Below are positions 1 to 6,777 of a stretch of 7,494 bases of DNA, one piece after another. The notes under the pieces were generated by a model. The model was not told where the DNA came from. It saw only the letters and a list, made by a program, of their open reading frames with translations, and did no database searches. Position 1 is the stretch's first letter; every line of letters starts with the position of its first letter. Made by a program: the position numbers and the translations under genes. The DNA comes from JACMJP01 sp046160675 (lineage in GTDB: Bacteria > Bacteroidota > Bacteroidia > Chitinophagales > BACL12): the NCBI GenBank assembly GCA_046160675.1, contig JBJXHH010000054.1, positions 1 through 7,494 on the forward strand, written 5' to 3'.

Positions 1-1
1 C

Positions 2-73
2 CGTTGCCTGCAACCCTATAAGACACACCCTAATAATCCGGCAGAATACAAACCTGCCAATTATAATGGTTAA
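2..73 (+). CDS. Possible 3' end of an upstream gene (weak)
   Basis: The reading frame from base 2 stays open for 23 codons and stops with TAA at 71-73. The last residues (NPAEYKPANYNG) are Pro/Asn/Tyr-rich and would suit a protein C-terminus, but the stretch is too short to assign to any family. Another frame (3-98) is also open, so openness alone is poor evidence. If real, the gene ends 21 bases before the histidine kinase and could share its operon. Confidence 0.22.
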   Translation, partial: RCLQPYKTHPNNPAEYKPANYNG

Positions 74-78
74 CCATT
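65..78. promoter_or_regulatory. 14-bp perfect palindrome upstream of the kinase gene
   Basis: AATGGTTAACCATT reads identically on both strands and lies 16 bases before the kinase ATG. A perfect dyad of this length beside a start codon is a reasonable candidate binding site for a dimeric regulator. It overlaps the possible stop codon of the upstream frame. No clear TAnnTTTG promoter element is visible around it, so its role is inferred from position and symmetry only. Confidence 0.35.
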
Positions 79-94
79 TTATAACTGCTTTTAG

Positions 95-3000
95 ATGAAA
101 CAAATAAAAATTAAGTCTGTTGCAAAAGAATCCGCGGAGGATAATACCAATGAATTGACCATTACAGTGGATGCAAAAAGAACTATTGCAGATATTGAAG
201 GATTGCTCACTGCCATTGTACAATCTTCCGAAGATGCCATCATCAGCAAAACGCTTGAAGGAATTGTTACCAGCTGGAACCCTGCGGCAGAAAAATTATT
301 TGGTTATACGAGTACAGAAATGATTGGGCTACCCATCACAAAAATAATTCCAAAAGACCGGCTTGATGAAGAACCGGAGATAATTAAAAAAATTAAGGCA
401 GGAGAAATTATTGCTCATTTTGAAACGCAGCGGGTTTCTAAAGAGGGAAAGCTTATAGATATTTCACTCACCATCTCACCTGTTAAAGATACTAAGGGGA
501 ATATTATTGGGGCTTCAAAAATTGCCCGTGATATTACCCACCAGGTTGAAGCCAGAAGAAGAATTCAGGAAAATGAAATATTAAACCGCACTATTTTAGA
601 AAGCAGCCCCGATTGTGTGAAGGTAATTGATTCAGGTGGACGAATACAATTTATGAATACAAATGGTTTGTGCGCCATGGAAATTGACGATTTTGATACG
701 GTGAAAGATAAGCCATGGACTGAATTATGGGGAAAGGAAAACAAGCATTTGGTTGAAGAAGCAATTACTAAATCTTTGCAGGGAGAAATAGCCACTTTTC
801 AGGCTTTTTGTCCTACGGCCAAAGGCACCCCCAAGTGGTGGGACGTAAATTTGTCATCGATTAAAGAAATGGCTTCCGGCAAAGTGCTCAGTCTGATTTC
901 AGTATCAAGAGATATTACTGCCAATAAAAAAATCGAAAAAGCATTAAAGGAATCAGATGAACGTTTACGTTTGGCTACCCAAACTTCAGGTGTTGGCATT
1001 TGGGAATGGAACTTAATAACTAACAAAGTCCGTTGGGATGCCCAGATGTTTCATATTTATGGTGTAGAGCCAACAGCCGATGGTTTTATTGAGTATGAAA
1101 CATGGAGCAATGCAGTAGTTCCGGAAGACCTTGCAGAACAGGAAAGAATATTGCAGGATACGGTAAAAAATATTGGCAGCAGTAAACGTTCTTTTAAAAT
1201 TTACAGAGCAAATGATCATGTTCCCCGCTATATTGAGGCTATAGAAATTGTTCGTACCAAGGCGAATGGAGAGGCTGAATGGGTAGTGGGTACTAATATA
1301 GATATTACAGGCCGCAAAGAATTAATTGAACAATTAGATGCCACCGTAAACCAGTTAAGGCTTTATGAAAATGTAATCATTAATTCTCATGATGCAATAT
1401 TAATTACGGAAGCAGAACCCTTTGAGTTACCAGGACCGAGAATTGTGTATGCCAATGAAGCATTTTACAAATTGACGGGCTATACCCCTGAAGAAACAAT
1501 AGGAGAAACGCCCCGCATTTTACAAGGGCCTAAAACAGACCGCAATCAACTTGATAAAATTAAAGCAGCATTAAGAAAAAAGGAATCGGTAAAAGTTGAA
1601 CTGATTAATTATACCAAAGAAGGCAAAGAGTTTTATGTAGAGTTTGAAATTGTACCCGTGGCCGATGAAAAAGGTTTGGTTACACATTTTGTTTCTGTAC
1701 AAAGGGATGTTACCGAACGCAAAATAGCAGAAGAAAAAATAAATAAATTAGCTACACATCTGGATCTGTCCACTACCTCGGCAGATGTTGGTGTATGGTT
1801 GCTTGACATTAATTCCGAAAAACTGGAATGGTCAGCACAGCATAAGCGTATGTGGGGATATAAGGAAACCCGCACAGACCTCGGCTATGAAGACTGGCAT
1901 GAAGTAATCCATCCTGAAGATAAAGAAAGATGTTTTGCAGAGGTAGAAGCAGCAATGAATGAAAAAAGAAAATATGAAGTAGATTACCGCATTCATCGTG
2001 CAAACGATGGAGTACAGCGGTGGGTAAAATCAGTAGGGCAATATCAATACAATGATAATGGCCAGGCAGTAACACTTACAGGCATCAGCATTGATATTAC
2101 AGATGCTAAAATAGCAGTAGAAAAAATAAAAGACAGTGAAAAACGCTATAACCTGATGCTGATGCAATCGCCATTTGCTTTCCTCATTTTAAAAGGTAAA
2201 GATATGGTGGTGCATTTAGCTAATGAAAGTATGAAAGAAGTTTTAGGAAAAGGTGCTGACATTGAAGGGAAACCATTATTGGAAGTGATACCTGAAATAA
2301 AAGGGCAGGCATTCCCGGACTTGCTTGACAATGTTTATAACACCGGAATTCCTTTTGCTGCCAATGAAATGCTTGCGCAATTAACCCGTAACGGTAAATT
2401 GGAAGATGTTTATTTCAATTATGTTTACCAGCCTTATTTCGAAGCTGATAATACTATTTTGGGTGTTACAGTTATCGCTTATGATGTTACTGCCACCGTA
2501 CTTTCGAATAACAAAATAAAAGAAAGCGAAGAACGATTTCGCTCCCTGACGCAAACATTGCCTCAATTGATTTGGGTTACCGATGCACAGGGCAATGCAG
2601 AGTTTGCATCTTTCAGGTGGAAGGAATATACTGGTATTGAGCTGGGTGGAGAAAAAGCATGGAGGCAAATAGTGCATCCTGATGACTATGATAACATTAA
2701 TGCTGGTTGGATTCATAGTTTAACTAAAGGAAATAATTACACCTTTGATGTGCGGCTTAAAAGTAAAAGCGGGGAATATAGGTGGCATACGGTAAAAGGA
2801 GAACCCGTTTTAGATAAGGAAAATAAAATTGTAAAATGGGTAGGTGCATTTACAGATATACACGAACACAAAATAAGAGAAGAAAAAAAAGATGAATTCA
2901 TCAGCATTGCCAGCCATGAAATGAAAACACCGCTTACCATTGCCAAAGCATATTTGCAGATGTTGGAAATTTCTTTGGATGAAAGCAACGAAGATGCAAA

Positions 3001-3565
3001 CCTTTATGCAAAAAAAGCAAGCCAGTCAGTTAACAGGCTTAATGAATTGATAAGCGAATTGCTGGATGTAAGCAAGATAAGACTCGGTAAATTAAATTAT
3101 ACTGTTACTACTTTCAATTTTAATGATATGATTGAAAGTACTGTTGAAAATATACAGCTTACTTCACCAAAGCATACCATCATAAAAACCGGTAAAGTGA
3201 ACAATGAATTAACAGGAGATAAAGAAAGGCTGCAGCAGGTGGTTATCAATTTATTAACTAATTCCATCAAATACTCTCCCGGTGAAGACAAAGTTTTTAT
3301 AACTGTAGAGCAGATAAAAGATATGATAAAAGTGTCGGTGAAAGACACTGGTATCGGCATTGCACAACAAAGCCTTGACAAAATATTTGAAAAATATCAC
3401 CGGGTAGAAGAACATGCAGTACATTTTCAGGGTTTGGGTATAGGGCTGTTTATTTCTTATGAAATTATTCAACGGCATCATGGCAAATTGTGGGCTGAAA
3501 GCGAAGTAGGAAAAGGAAGTACATTTTATTTTACAATACCTTTACATAGTGTTTCAATAAAATAA
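95..3565 (+). CDS. Multi-PAS sensor histidine kinase (7 PAS domains, cytosolic)
   Basis: This 1156-residue protein has no signal peptide or membrane segment, so it should sense inside the cell. Seven PAS/PAC units can be counted from their repeated closing motifs (DIT, DVT or similar near residues 146, 273, 403, 538, 667, 797 and 920). Units 3, 5 and 7 look like the PAS_3 type with a conserved HPED/HPDD or PED stretch. A HisKA dimerisation domain follows, with the phospho-acceptor His941 in SHEMKTPLT. The HATPase_c domain then shows the N box (NLLTNSIKYSP, Asn1052/Asn1056), G1 box (DTGIGI, Asp1084), an F-box-like IFEKYHRVEE, and the G2 box GLGIGLFIS. All catalytic boxes appear intact, so it should be active. 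The start is the first ATG after an in-frame TAA at 71-73. It lacks a fused receiver; the regulator 2 bases downstream is the obvious partner. PAS unit 4 is LOV-like but lacks the photoactive cysteine. The ligands are unknown. Confidence 0.96.
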   Translation: MKQIKIKSVAKESAEDNTNELTITVDAKRTIADIEGLLTAIVQSSEDAIISKTLEGIVTSWNPAAEKLFGYTSTEMIGLPITKIIPKDRLDEEPEIIKKIKAGEIIAHFETQRVSKEGKLIDISLTISPVKDTKGNIIGASKIARDITHQVEARRRIQENEILNRTILESSPDCVKVIDSGGRIQFMNTNGLCAMEIDDFDTVKDKPWTELWGKENKHLVEEAITKSLQGEIATFQAFCPTAKGTPKWWDVNLSSIKEMASGKVLSLISVSRDITANKKIEKALKESDERLRLATQTSGVGIWEWNLITNKVRWDAQMFHIYGVEPTADGFIEYETWSNAVVPEDLAEQERILQDTVKNIGSSKRSFKIYRANDHVPRYIEAIEIVRTKANGEAEWVVGTNIDITGRKELIEQLDATVNQLRLYENVIINSHDAILITEAEPFELPGPRIVYANEAFYKLTGYTPEETIGETPRILQGPKTDRNQLDKIKAALRKKESVKVELINYTKEGKEFYVEFEIVPVADEKGLVTHFVSVQRDVTERKIAEEKINKLATHLDLSTTSADVGVWLLDINSEKLEWSAQHKRMWGYKETRTDLGYEDWHEVIHPEDKERCFAEVEAAMNEKRKYEVDYRIHRANDGVQRWVKSVGQYQYNDNGQAVTLTGISIDITDAKIAVEKIKDSEKRYNLMLMQSPFAFLILKGKDMVVHLANESMKEVLGKGADIEGKPLLEVIPEIKGQAFPDLLDNVYNTGIPFAANEMLAQLTRNGKLEDVYFNYVYQPYFEADNTILGVTVIAYDVTATVLSNNKIKESEERFRSLTQTLPQLIWVTDAQGNAEFASFRWKEYTGIELGGEKAWRQIVHPDDYDNINAGWIHSLTKGNNYTFDVRLKSKSGEYRWHTVKGEPVLDKENKIVKWVGAFTDIHEHKIREEKKDEFISIASHEMKTPLTIAKAYLQMLEISLDESNEDANLYAKKASQSVNRLNELISELLDVSKIRLGKLNYTVTTFNFNDMIESTVENIQLTSPKHTIIKTGKVNNELTGDKERLQQVVINLLTNSIKYSPGEDKVFITVEQIKDMIKVSVKDTGIGIAQQSLDKIFEKYHRVEEHAVHFQGLGIGLFISYEIIQRHHGKLWAESEVGKGSTFYFTIPLHSVSIK

Positions 3566-3567
3566 AC

Positions 3568-3960
3568 ATGGAAAGAAAACAAGACACTACTACGCAATTG
3601 CATAAAGATAAATGCATTTTAATCTACGACGATGACCAGGAGATTTTATTCCTGTGCAGGAAGTTATTGTCAAAAAATAATTATCGTGTAGAAACACTAT
3701 CACGATGTGAAAAAGTGATTGCCGATATTGGCCGTATTAAACCCAATCTTATTTTAATGGACCTTTGGATTCCGGAAATTGGTGGCGAGAAAGCCATTTC
3801 ACTGATAAAAGAAAATGCTGCTACCCAACACATACCTGTTCTCCTGTTTTCAGCCAATGCAGACATTAAAGAAATATGCACAAAAATAAATGCCGATGGC
3901 TATATAGAAAAACCATTTGACATACATACATTAAAAGAAACAATAGAACAAAACATTTAG
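3568..3960 (+). CDS. Single-domain response regulator (CheY-like receiver)
   Basis: This 130-residue protein is a lone receiver domain. It shows the acidic pocket Asp21-Asp22-Asp23, the predicted phosphorylation site Asp65 in LILMDLWIP, the switch residue Ser95 in LLFSANAD, and the conserved Lys115 in the EKPF motif. Nothing follows the receiver, so there is no DNA-binding or enzymatic output domain; it must act by protein contact or pass phosphate on in a relay. Only 2 bases separate it from the kinase gene, which makes it the likely phosphorylation target. The first 13 or so residues are a hydrophilic extension before the first beta strand. The target of the signal is not in this window. 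Confidence 0.95.
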   Translation: MERKQDTTTQLHKDKCILIYDDDQEILFLCRKLLSKNNYRVETLSRCEKVIADIGRIKPNLILMDLWIPEIGGEKAISLIKENAATQHIPVLLFSANADIKEICTKINADGYIEKPFDIHTLKETIEQNI

Positions 3961-4200
3961 GTCGGGACACCAAAACGAAGGGCAGCAGGCAACATGGGTA
4001 TTGGCGTTATTGGGGCAGGACGTTGTAAACTTCATCTTCAGCAACATGGCAGCGGTTCCTGGCGGACGTTTTTCAAATCCCCCAACAACGCCAATACCTG
4101 TTCGTTATACGCAACTGCTTTCCTTGCTCAGATTGAACTTTCTGCTAACCTGAAAAGACACAGCTCCAAACTTTTCGGGTAAAGCCGTTTTTGGCTATCC
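3961..4200. repeat. Structured, GC-rich non-coding block with a 19-bp inverted repeat
   Basis: No convincing gene lies here. The left arm GGTATTGGCGTTATTGGGG (3997-4015) pairs with CCCCAACAACGCCAATACC (4080-4098), with one A/C mismatch, around a 64-base loop. The stem can extend by AACA (3991-3994) with TGTT (4099-4102) across a two-base bulge. CAACATGG occurs twice (3990-3997 and 4042-4049). By hand count 3981-4100 is about 52% GC, against about 33% for 4321-4440. This resembles a mobile or dispersed palindromic repeat, or a structured RNA in the 3' tail of the regulator transcript. A 62-codon open frame inside it does not look like a protein. Confidence 0.55.
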
Positions 4201-4205
4201 CTTCT

Positions 4206-4269
4206 AAAATAAAAAGAGAGGCAACCTTCCCCACAAAACACCACCCTTCGTTGCCTCACATTTTATTTT
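4206..4269 (+). terminator. Two-way rho-independent terminator-like hairpin
   Basis: GAGGCAAC (4218-4225) pairs exactly with GTTGCCTC (4250-4257) around a 24-base loop. Pairing then continues outward through a run of A (4206-4215, one T) against a run of T (4261-4269, one A), with two A/A mismatches, giving 18 base pairs in all. A GC-rich stem flanked by A on one side and T on the other is typical of a terminator working in both directions. It would end the kinase-regulator transcript about 245 bases beyond the regulator stop and insulate the next operon. The loop is longer than usual. Confidence 0.7.
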
Positions 4270-4465
4270 TCCCCAACGTACACCCTCCGTTTAAAGATTT
4301 CTGCTACAAAATTGTAATTACCATCAGTATGGCATGATTGCTATATCAACCTAATGTGCGAATCATATAACTTATTTAATAAATTGTGTAACATGTATCA
4401 GCATAACAAGATGCACCTTTGTACCATTATGGAAACTCATTCACAGCATAAAATAAAATGAAAAA
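4270..4465. other. AT-rich intergenic leader and promoter region
   Basis: This stretch follows the terminator-like hairpin and leads into the four-gene operon. It has no open frame that looks coding. Its base composition falls sharply compared with the preceding block, as expected for a promoter region. The only recognisable elements are a -7-like box at 4414-4421 and a three-codon open frame just before the first gene. Confidence 0.5.
4414..4421 (+). promoter_or_regulatory. Candidate Bacteroidota -7 promoter element
   Basis: CACCTTTG matches the Bacteroidota -7 consensus TAnnTTTG except for the first base, and sits 44 bases before the ATG of the exported protein. The nearest TTG (4384-4386) is 27 bases upstream, longer than the usual spacing for a -33 element, so only half of the promoter is supported. 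Confidence 0.35.
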
Positions 4466-4469
4466 ATGA
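4458..4469 (+). other. Three-codon open frame overlapping the next start
   Basis: ATG-AAA-AAA-TGA ends in an ATGA overlap with the ATG at 4466. It could feed ribosomes to the downstream start or simply reflect the A-rich leader. It is not a gene in its own right. Confidence 0.25.
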
Positions 4470-5140
4470 AAAATGTATTCAGCGTATTGGCAATTGTAGG
4501 ACTTTCAGTTCTAACTATGTCGAGCTTTACAAAAAGCAAAATGCCACCAACTTTAATGTGTGAGTTGTGTGATAAGGATAACAAGACCCAACAATTACAT
4601 ACAGCCATGCAAAAATTATGGGCAGACCACATGATTTGGACTTATGCAACCGTTGATGCATTCTACCATAACCCAACTGCCTTAAAACCTTCATTAGACA
4701 GACTATTAATAAATCAAAAAGATATTGGTGCTGCCATTGCACCATTTTATGGAAAAGAAGCTGGTGATAAACTTGCAGCACTTTTAACCACCCACATCAA
4801 TCAGGCTATACCGGTGCTTACTGCTGCAAAAAACAACGATAAAATAGCTTTAGACAAAGCCCTTGCTGATTGGTATGCAAACGCTAAGGATATTGCCGAT
4901 TTTCTAACTGCGGCAAACCCTAAAAATTGGCCAGCAACTGCAACCCAACCCATGATGAAAACACACATAGACCAAACTACTGCTTATGCAGTAGATTTAT
5001 TTAAAAATGATTATACCAATGCAGTTAAGAAATTTGATGAAGCAAGTCAACACATGGTAGAAATGGGAACCATACTTGCAAGTGGAATTATTAAACAATT
5101 TCCCGAAAAATTTAAAGAGAGTAAGAAAGCAACAAAATAG
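4466..5140 (+). CDS. Exported helical-bundle protein of unknown function with CxxC
   Basis: The 224-residue product begins with a typical Sec signal (MKN, then a hydrophobic run to about residue 18, with probable cleavage near residues 20-26). Directly after it comes Cys32-Glu-Leu-Cys35, a CxxC pair that could bind a metal or cycle as a disulfide. The rest is predicted to be amphipathic helices: LWADHMIWTY (His55, Trp58), then AAIAPFYGKEAGDKLAALLTTHINQA, then WYANAKDIADFLTAANPKNWP. From memory, this helix pattern matches an uncharacterised family also found in Firmicutes, where annotations are unreliable; I name no function. A four-helix bundle is my inference. There is no lipobox at the Cys pair, so it is probably a soluble periplasmic protein. 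It is the first gene of the operon, one base before the cupin. Confidence 0.88.
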   Translation: MKNVFSVLAIVGLSVLTMSSFTKSKMPPTLMCELCDKDNKTQQLHTAMQKLWADHMIWTYATVDAFYHNPTALKPSLDRLLINQKDIGAAIAPFYGKEAGDKLAALLTTHINQAIPVLTAAKNNDKIALDKALADWYANAKDIADFLTAANPKNWPATATQPMMKTHIDQTTAYAVDLFKNDYTNAVKKFDEASQHMVEMGTILASGIIKQFPEKFKESKKATK

Positions 5141-5141
5141 A

Positions 5142-5546
5142 ATGGAAGAAATAATTAACAAAGCTACCATTCAACGTCCACAAGGAGAGCGCACGATAGA
5201 TGCACCATTAGTTACAATCAACCTTCTTTCTTTTCTTGAACAAATAAGAAATGAGAAAGCTTGGGAAGATAGTGACCGCAATGCAATAACTGTTTTCAAA
5301 ACAAACGGAATGCGCATTGTGCTTATTGCATTGCATAAAAATGCTGAAATGATTAAACATACAGCAGATGGCTTAATTAGTGTTCAAATGTTGGAAGGGC
5401 AAATGCTATTTAAAACTGATGAGCAATCTTTTAATTTGGGCAAAGGACAAATGTTGGCATTGCATAAAGGAATTGCACACAGCGTAGTGGCTAAAGAGGA
5501 AACAGTTTTCTTGTTAACACTTACAACTTCTTTACATCAAATTTAA
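5142..5546 (+). CDS. Small cupin-domain protein
   Basis: This 134-residue protein is a single cupin barrel. The first cupin motif is represented by IKHTADGLISVQMLEG and the second by GKGQMLALHKGIAHSVVA. In motif 1 only one histidine (His73) remains of the usual HxH pair, since residue 71 is Ile; motif 2 keeps His113, with His108 nearby. Metal binding is therefore possible but not of the canonical type. I chose the ATG one base after the upstream stop; an in-frame ATG at 5076 would add 22 residues overlapping the previous gene and rich in Lys/Arg/Asn, unlike this family. No signal peptide, so cytosolic. Cupins of this size often bind small ligands or act in stress responses; the substrate is unknown. 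Its place between an exported protein and a flavin reductase suggests a redox setting. Confidence 0.9.
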   Translation: MEEIINKATIQRPQGERTIDAPLVTINLLSFLEQIRNEKAWEDSDRNAITVFKTNGMRIVLIALHKNAEMIKHTADGLISVQMLEGQMLFKTDEQSFNLGKGQMLALHKGIAHSVVAKEETVFLLTLTTSLHQI

Positions 5547-5570
5547 TTCAAACATATAAGTCAAAACGAA

Positions 5571-6242
5571 ATGCAACAACATCGAGTAAAAATAATATCA
5601 ATTGATAATATCACACATGATGTGTTGCAAATTGTTACCGAAAAACCGCAAACGTTTACTTTCACATCGGGCCAAGCCACTGAAGTTTCGATAAATAAAG
5701 AAGGTTGGGAAAATGAAAACAGACCATTCACTTTTACTTGTCTTCCCGAAAATGATTACCTCCAATTTACTATCAAAACATATCCTGCACACAAAGGTGT
5801 TACCAATGAATTGCTGCATCTTAAAATAAATGATGAATTGATTTTACATGATGTTTTTGGTGATATTGGTTACAAAGGAGTAGGATTATTTATTGCAGGT
5901 GGCGCAGGTATTACTCCGTTTATTTCCATCTTCCGATATTTGCAATCTAAAAATGAAATAGGCAACAATAAAATTATTTTTGCTAACAAAACAAAAGCCG
6001 ACATCATACTTGAACAGGAATTTAAAAAGTTGTTAGGTAAAAATTTCATCAACATTTTATCAGATGAAAAAACAGTTGAATACGCACATGGATTCATTAC
6101 AGAAGAATTTATCAAAAAACATATTGAAGCTGATAATAAATATTATTATGTGTGCGGACCACCCCCAATGATGGATGCAATAGAAAAACATCTAACCAAT
6201 TTGAAGGTAAATAAAAAATCAATTGTCAAAGAAGCATTTTAA
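5571..6242 (+). CDS. Flavodoxin/ferredoxin-NADP reductase-like FAD oxidoreductase
   Basis: The 223-residue product fits the two-domain ferredoxin-NADP reductase fold. The N-terminal barrel carries FTSGQATEVSI and RPFT (residues 51-54), the usual FAD-binding motif. The nucleotide domain has GGAGITPF (110-117) for the pyridine nucleotide phosphates and CGPPPMM (195-201) near the C-terminus, where family members contact nicotinamide. There is no 2Fe-2S ferredoxin domain and no membrane segment, so it would pass electrons from NAD(P)H through FAD to a separate acceptor such as flavodoxin, ferredoxin, a haem protein or a small molecule. No such acceptor is encoded in the window. It does not end in the aromatic residue typical of plant-type enzymes but in KEAF, with Phe last. 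It lies 24 bases after the cupin. NADH versus NADPH preference cannot be read here. Confidence 0.93.
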   Translation: MQQHRVKIISIDNITHDVLQIVTEKPQTFTFTSGQATEVSINKEGWENENRPFTFTCLPENDYLQFTIKTYPAHKGVTNELLHLKINDELILHDVFGDIGYKGVGLFIAGGAGITPFISIFRYLQSKNEIGNNKIIFANKTKADIILEQEFKKLLGKNFINILSDEKTVEYAHGFITEEFIKKHIEADNKYYYVCGPPPMMDAIEKHLTNLKVNKKSIVKEAF

Positions 6243-6247
6243 AATTT

Positions 6248-6469
6248 ATGGAAACTGAACAGGAACTTAATTCCAAAATTCTAAAAATCACAATGGCCAT
6301 GCAGGAAAATTATCCCGAATTATCCAAATACATTGCAGAAATGCCTGTTACAATTTCCGATACGGCAAGCCCTGAAACCAAAAACAACAATTTAAGAGCG
6401 TATTATAATTCACTTTCTTCATTAGTGGAAAATTATGTTCGTGAACATGGTCATGGTACGAACACATGA
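6248..6469 (+). CDS. Small acidic protein of unknown function (73 aa)
   Basis: The ATG is 5 bases after the reductase stop, so translation is probably coupled to it. The product has no signal peptide or membrane segment. Two helical stretches are likely (residues 5-28 and 49-66), joined by EMPVTISDTASPETKNNN, a Pro/Thr/Ser-rich link. The motif NYPELSKYIAEMPVTI and the LRAYYNSLSSLVENY helix look like a conserved family rather than a chance frame, and I have the impression of similar small proteins beside redox genes in other Bacteroidota, but I cannot verify this. The C-terminus is HGHGTNT. Possible roles are a partner or regulator of the reductase; this is inference from position. Confidence 0.8.
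   Translation: METEQELNSKILKITMAMQENYPELSKYIAEMPVTISDTASPETKNNNLRAYYNSLSSLVENYVREHGHGTNT
6436..6464 (+). repeat. Hairpin at the end of the 73-aa gene
   Basis: TGTTCGT (6436-6442) pairs with ACGAACA (6458-6464) around a 15-base loop, three bases before the stop codon is completed. No T run follows directly, so it is not a standard terminator. It may protect the 3' end of the operon transcript, or be chance. Confidence 0.3.
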
Positions 6470-6519
6470 TTCATTAAAACCGTTCAGGCACACATTGTAC
6501 ACCAACAATTAATGACAAC

Positions 6520-6547
6520 GCATTTGCAATGCACATTTATTTTTTTT
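6520..6547 (+). terminator. Weak rho-independent terminator candidate
   Basis: GCATT (6520-6524) and AATGC (6528-6532) form a 5-bp stem with a 3-base loop, followed within eight bases by a run of eight T (6540-6547). The stem is short and only modestly GC-rich, and the T run is slightly displaced. It lies about 50 bases after the 73-aa gene, where a terminator for the operon would be expected. Confidence 0.4.
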
Positions 6548-6632
6548 CAAAACGCACAAAGCCATCGCAGAAAAAATAAAAAAGAGCTTGCAAGCCAACA
6601 CATATGAAAGTAGAACAATTCGTGAAAACTTC

Positions 6633-6640
6633 TACCTTTG
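6633..6640 (+). promoter_or_regulatory. Exact match to the -7 consensus inside the second block
   Basis: TACCTTTG fits TAnnTTTG fully, but no TTTG or TTG is seen at the expected -33 distance. If active it would give a leader of about 200 bases carrying the 6726-6772 palindrome ahead of the lipoprotein gene. An eight-base match may be chance. Confidence 0.25.
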
Positions 6641-6725
6641 GAGTATGAATGTAAATAGACTTGAGCAAACTGTGTGCGGACTTCAAACAGTTGTGCTTCG
6701 TATCAACTTTTGTGGTAAAATCCGA

Positions 6726-6777
6726 CACTACGCCAAGCCGCAATCCGTTAGCGGCAATTATTGGCGACAGTGCTAAC
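6726..6777 (+). repeat. Imperfect palindrome with a competing fold
   Basis: CACT (6726-6729), CGCCAA (6731-6736) and GCCGC (6737-6741) pair in order with AGTG (6769-6772), TTGGCG (6761-6766) and GCGGC (6751-6755). That is 15 pairs around a 9-base loop, with a 5-base bulge and a small internal loop. GTTAGC (6747-6752) is also exactly complementary to GCTAAC (6772-6777); that pairing would consume bases of the loop, the GCGGC arm and the AGTG arm, so the two folds exclude each other. The structure ends 76 bases before the lipoprotein ATG. Confidence 0.5.

Noticed and set aside
565..3481. Many open frames on the - strand across the kinase gene
   Set aside because: They are short, overlap a protein with intact domains throughout, and show no domains of their own.
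3994..4182. 62-codon open frame on the + strand
   Set aside because: It lies inside the inverted-repeat block, its first arm encodes MGIGVIGAGR by virtue of the repeat, and its composition and lack of neighbours in phase do not resemble a gene.
4338..4349. FNR/Crp-like half-site pair TTG-N6-CAA in the promoter region
   Set aside because: The spacing is six bases, whereas the TTGAT-N4-ATCAA type has eight between TTG and CAA, and the inner bases do not match.
5076..5141. Upstream in-frame start extending the cupin by 22 residues
   Set aside because: The extension overlaps the previous gene and is Lys/Arg/Asn-rich. The ATG at 5142, one base after that gene's stop, gives a normal cupin length.
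6746..6777. Integron attC site
   Set aside because: The ends do not match RYYYAAC and GTTRRRY and no integrase is present; the similarity is limited to a CGTTA core, so it is kept only as a hypothesis on a cassette-like element.
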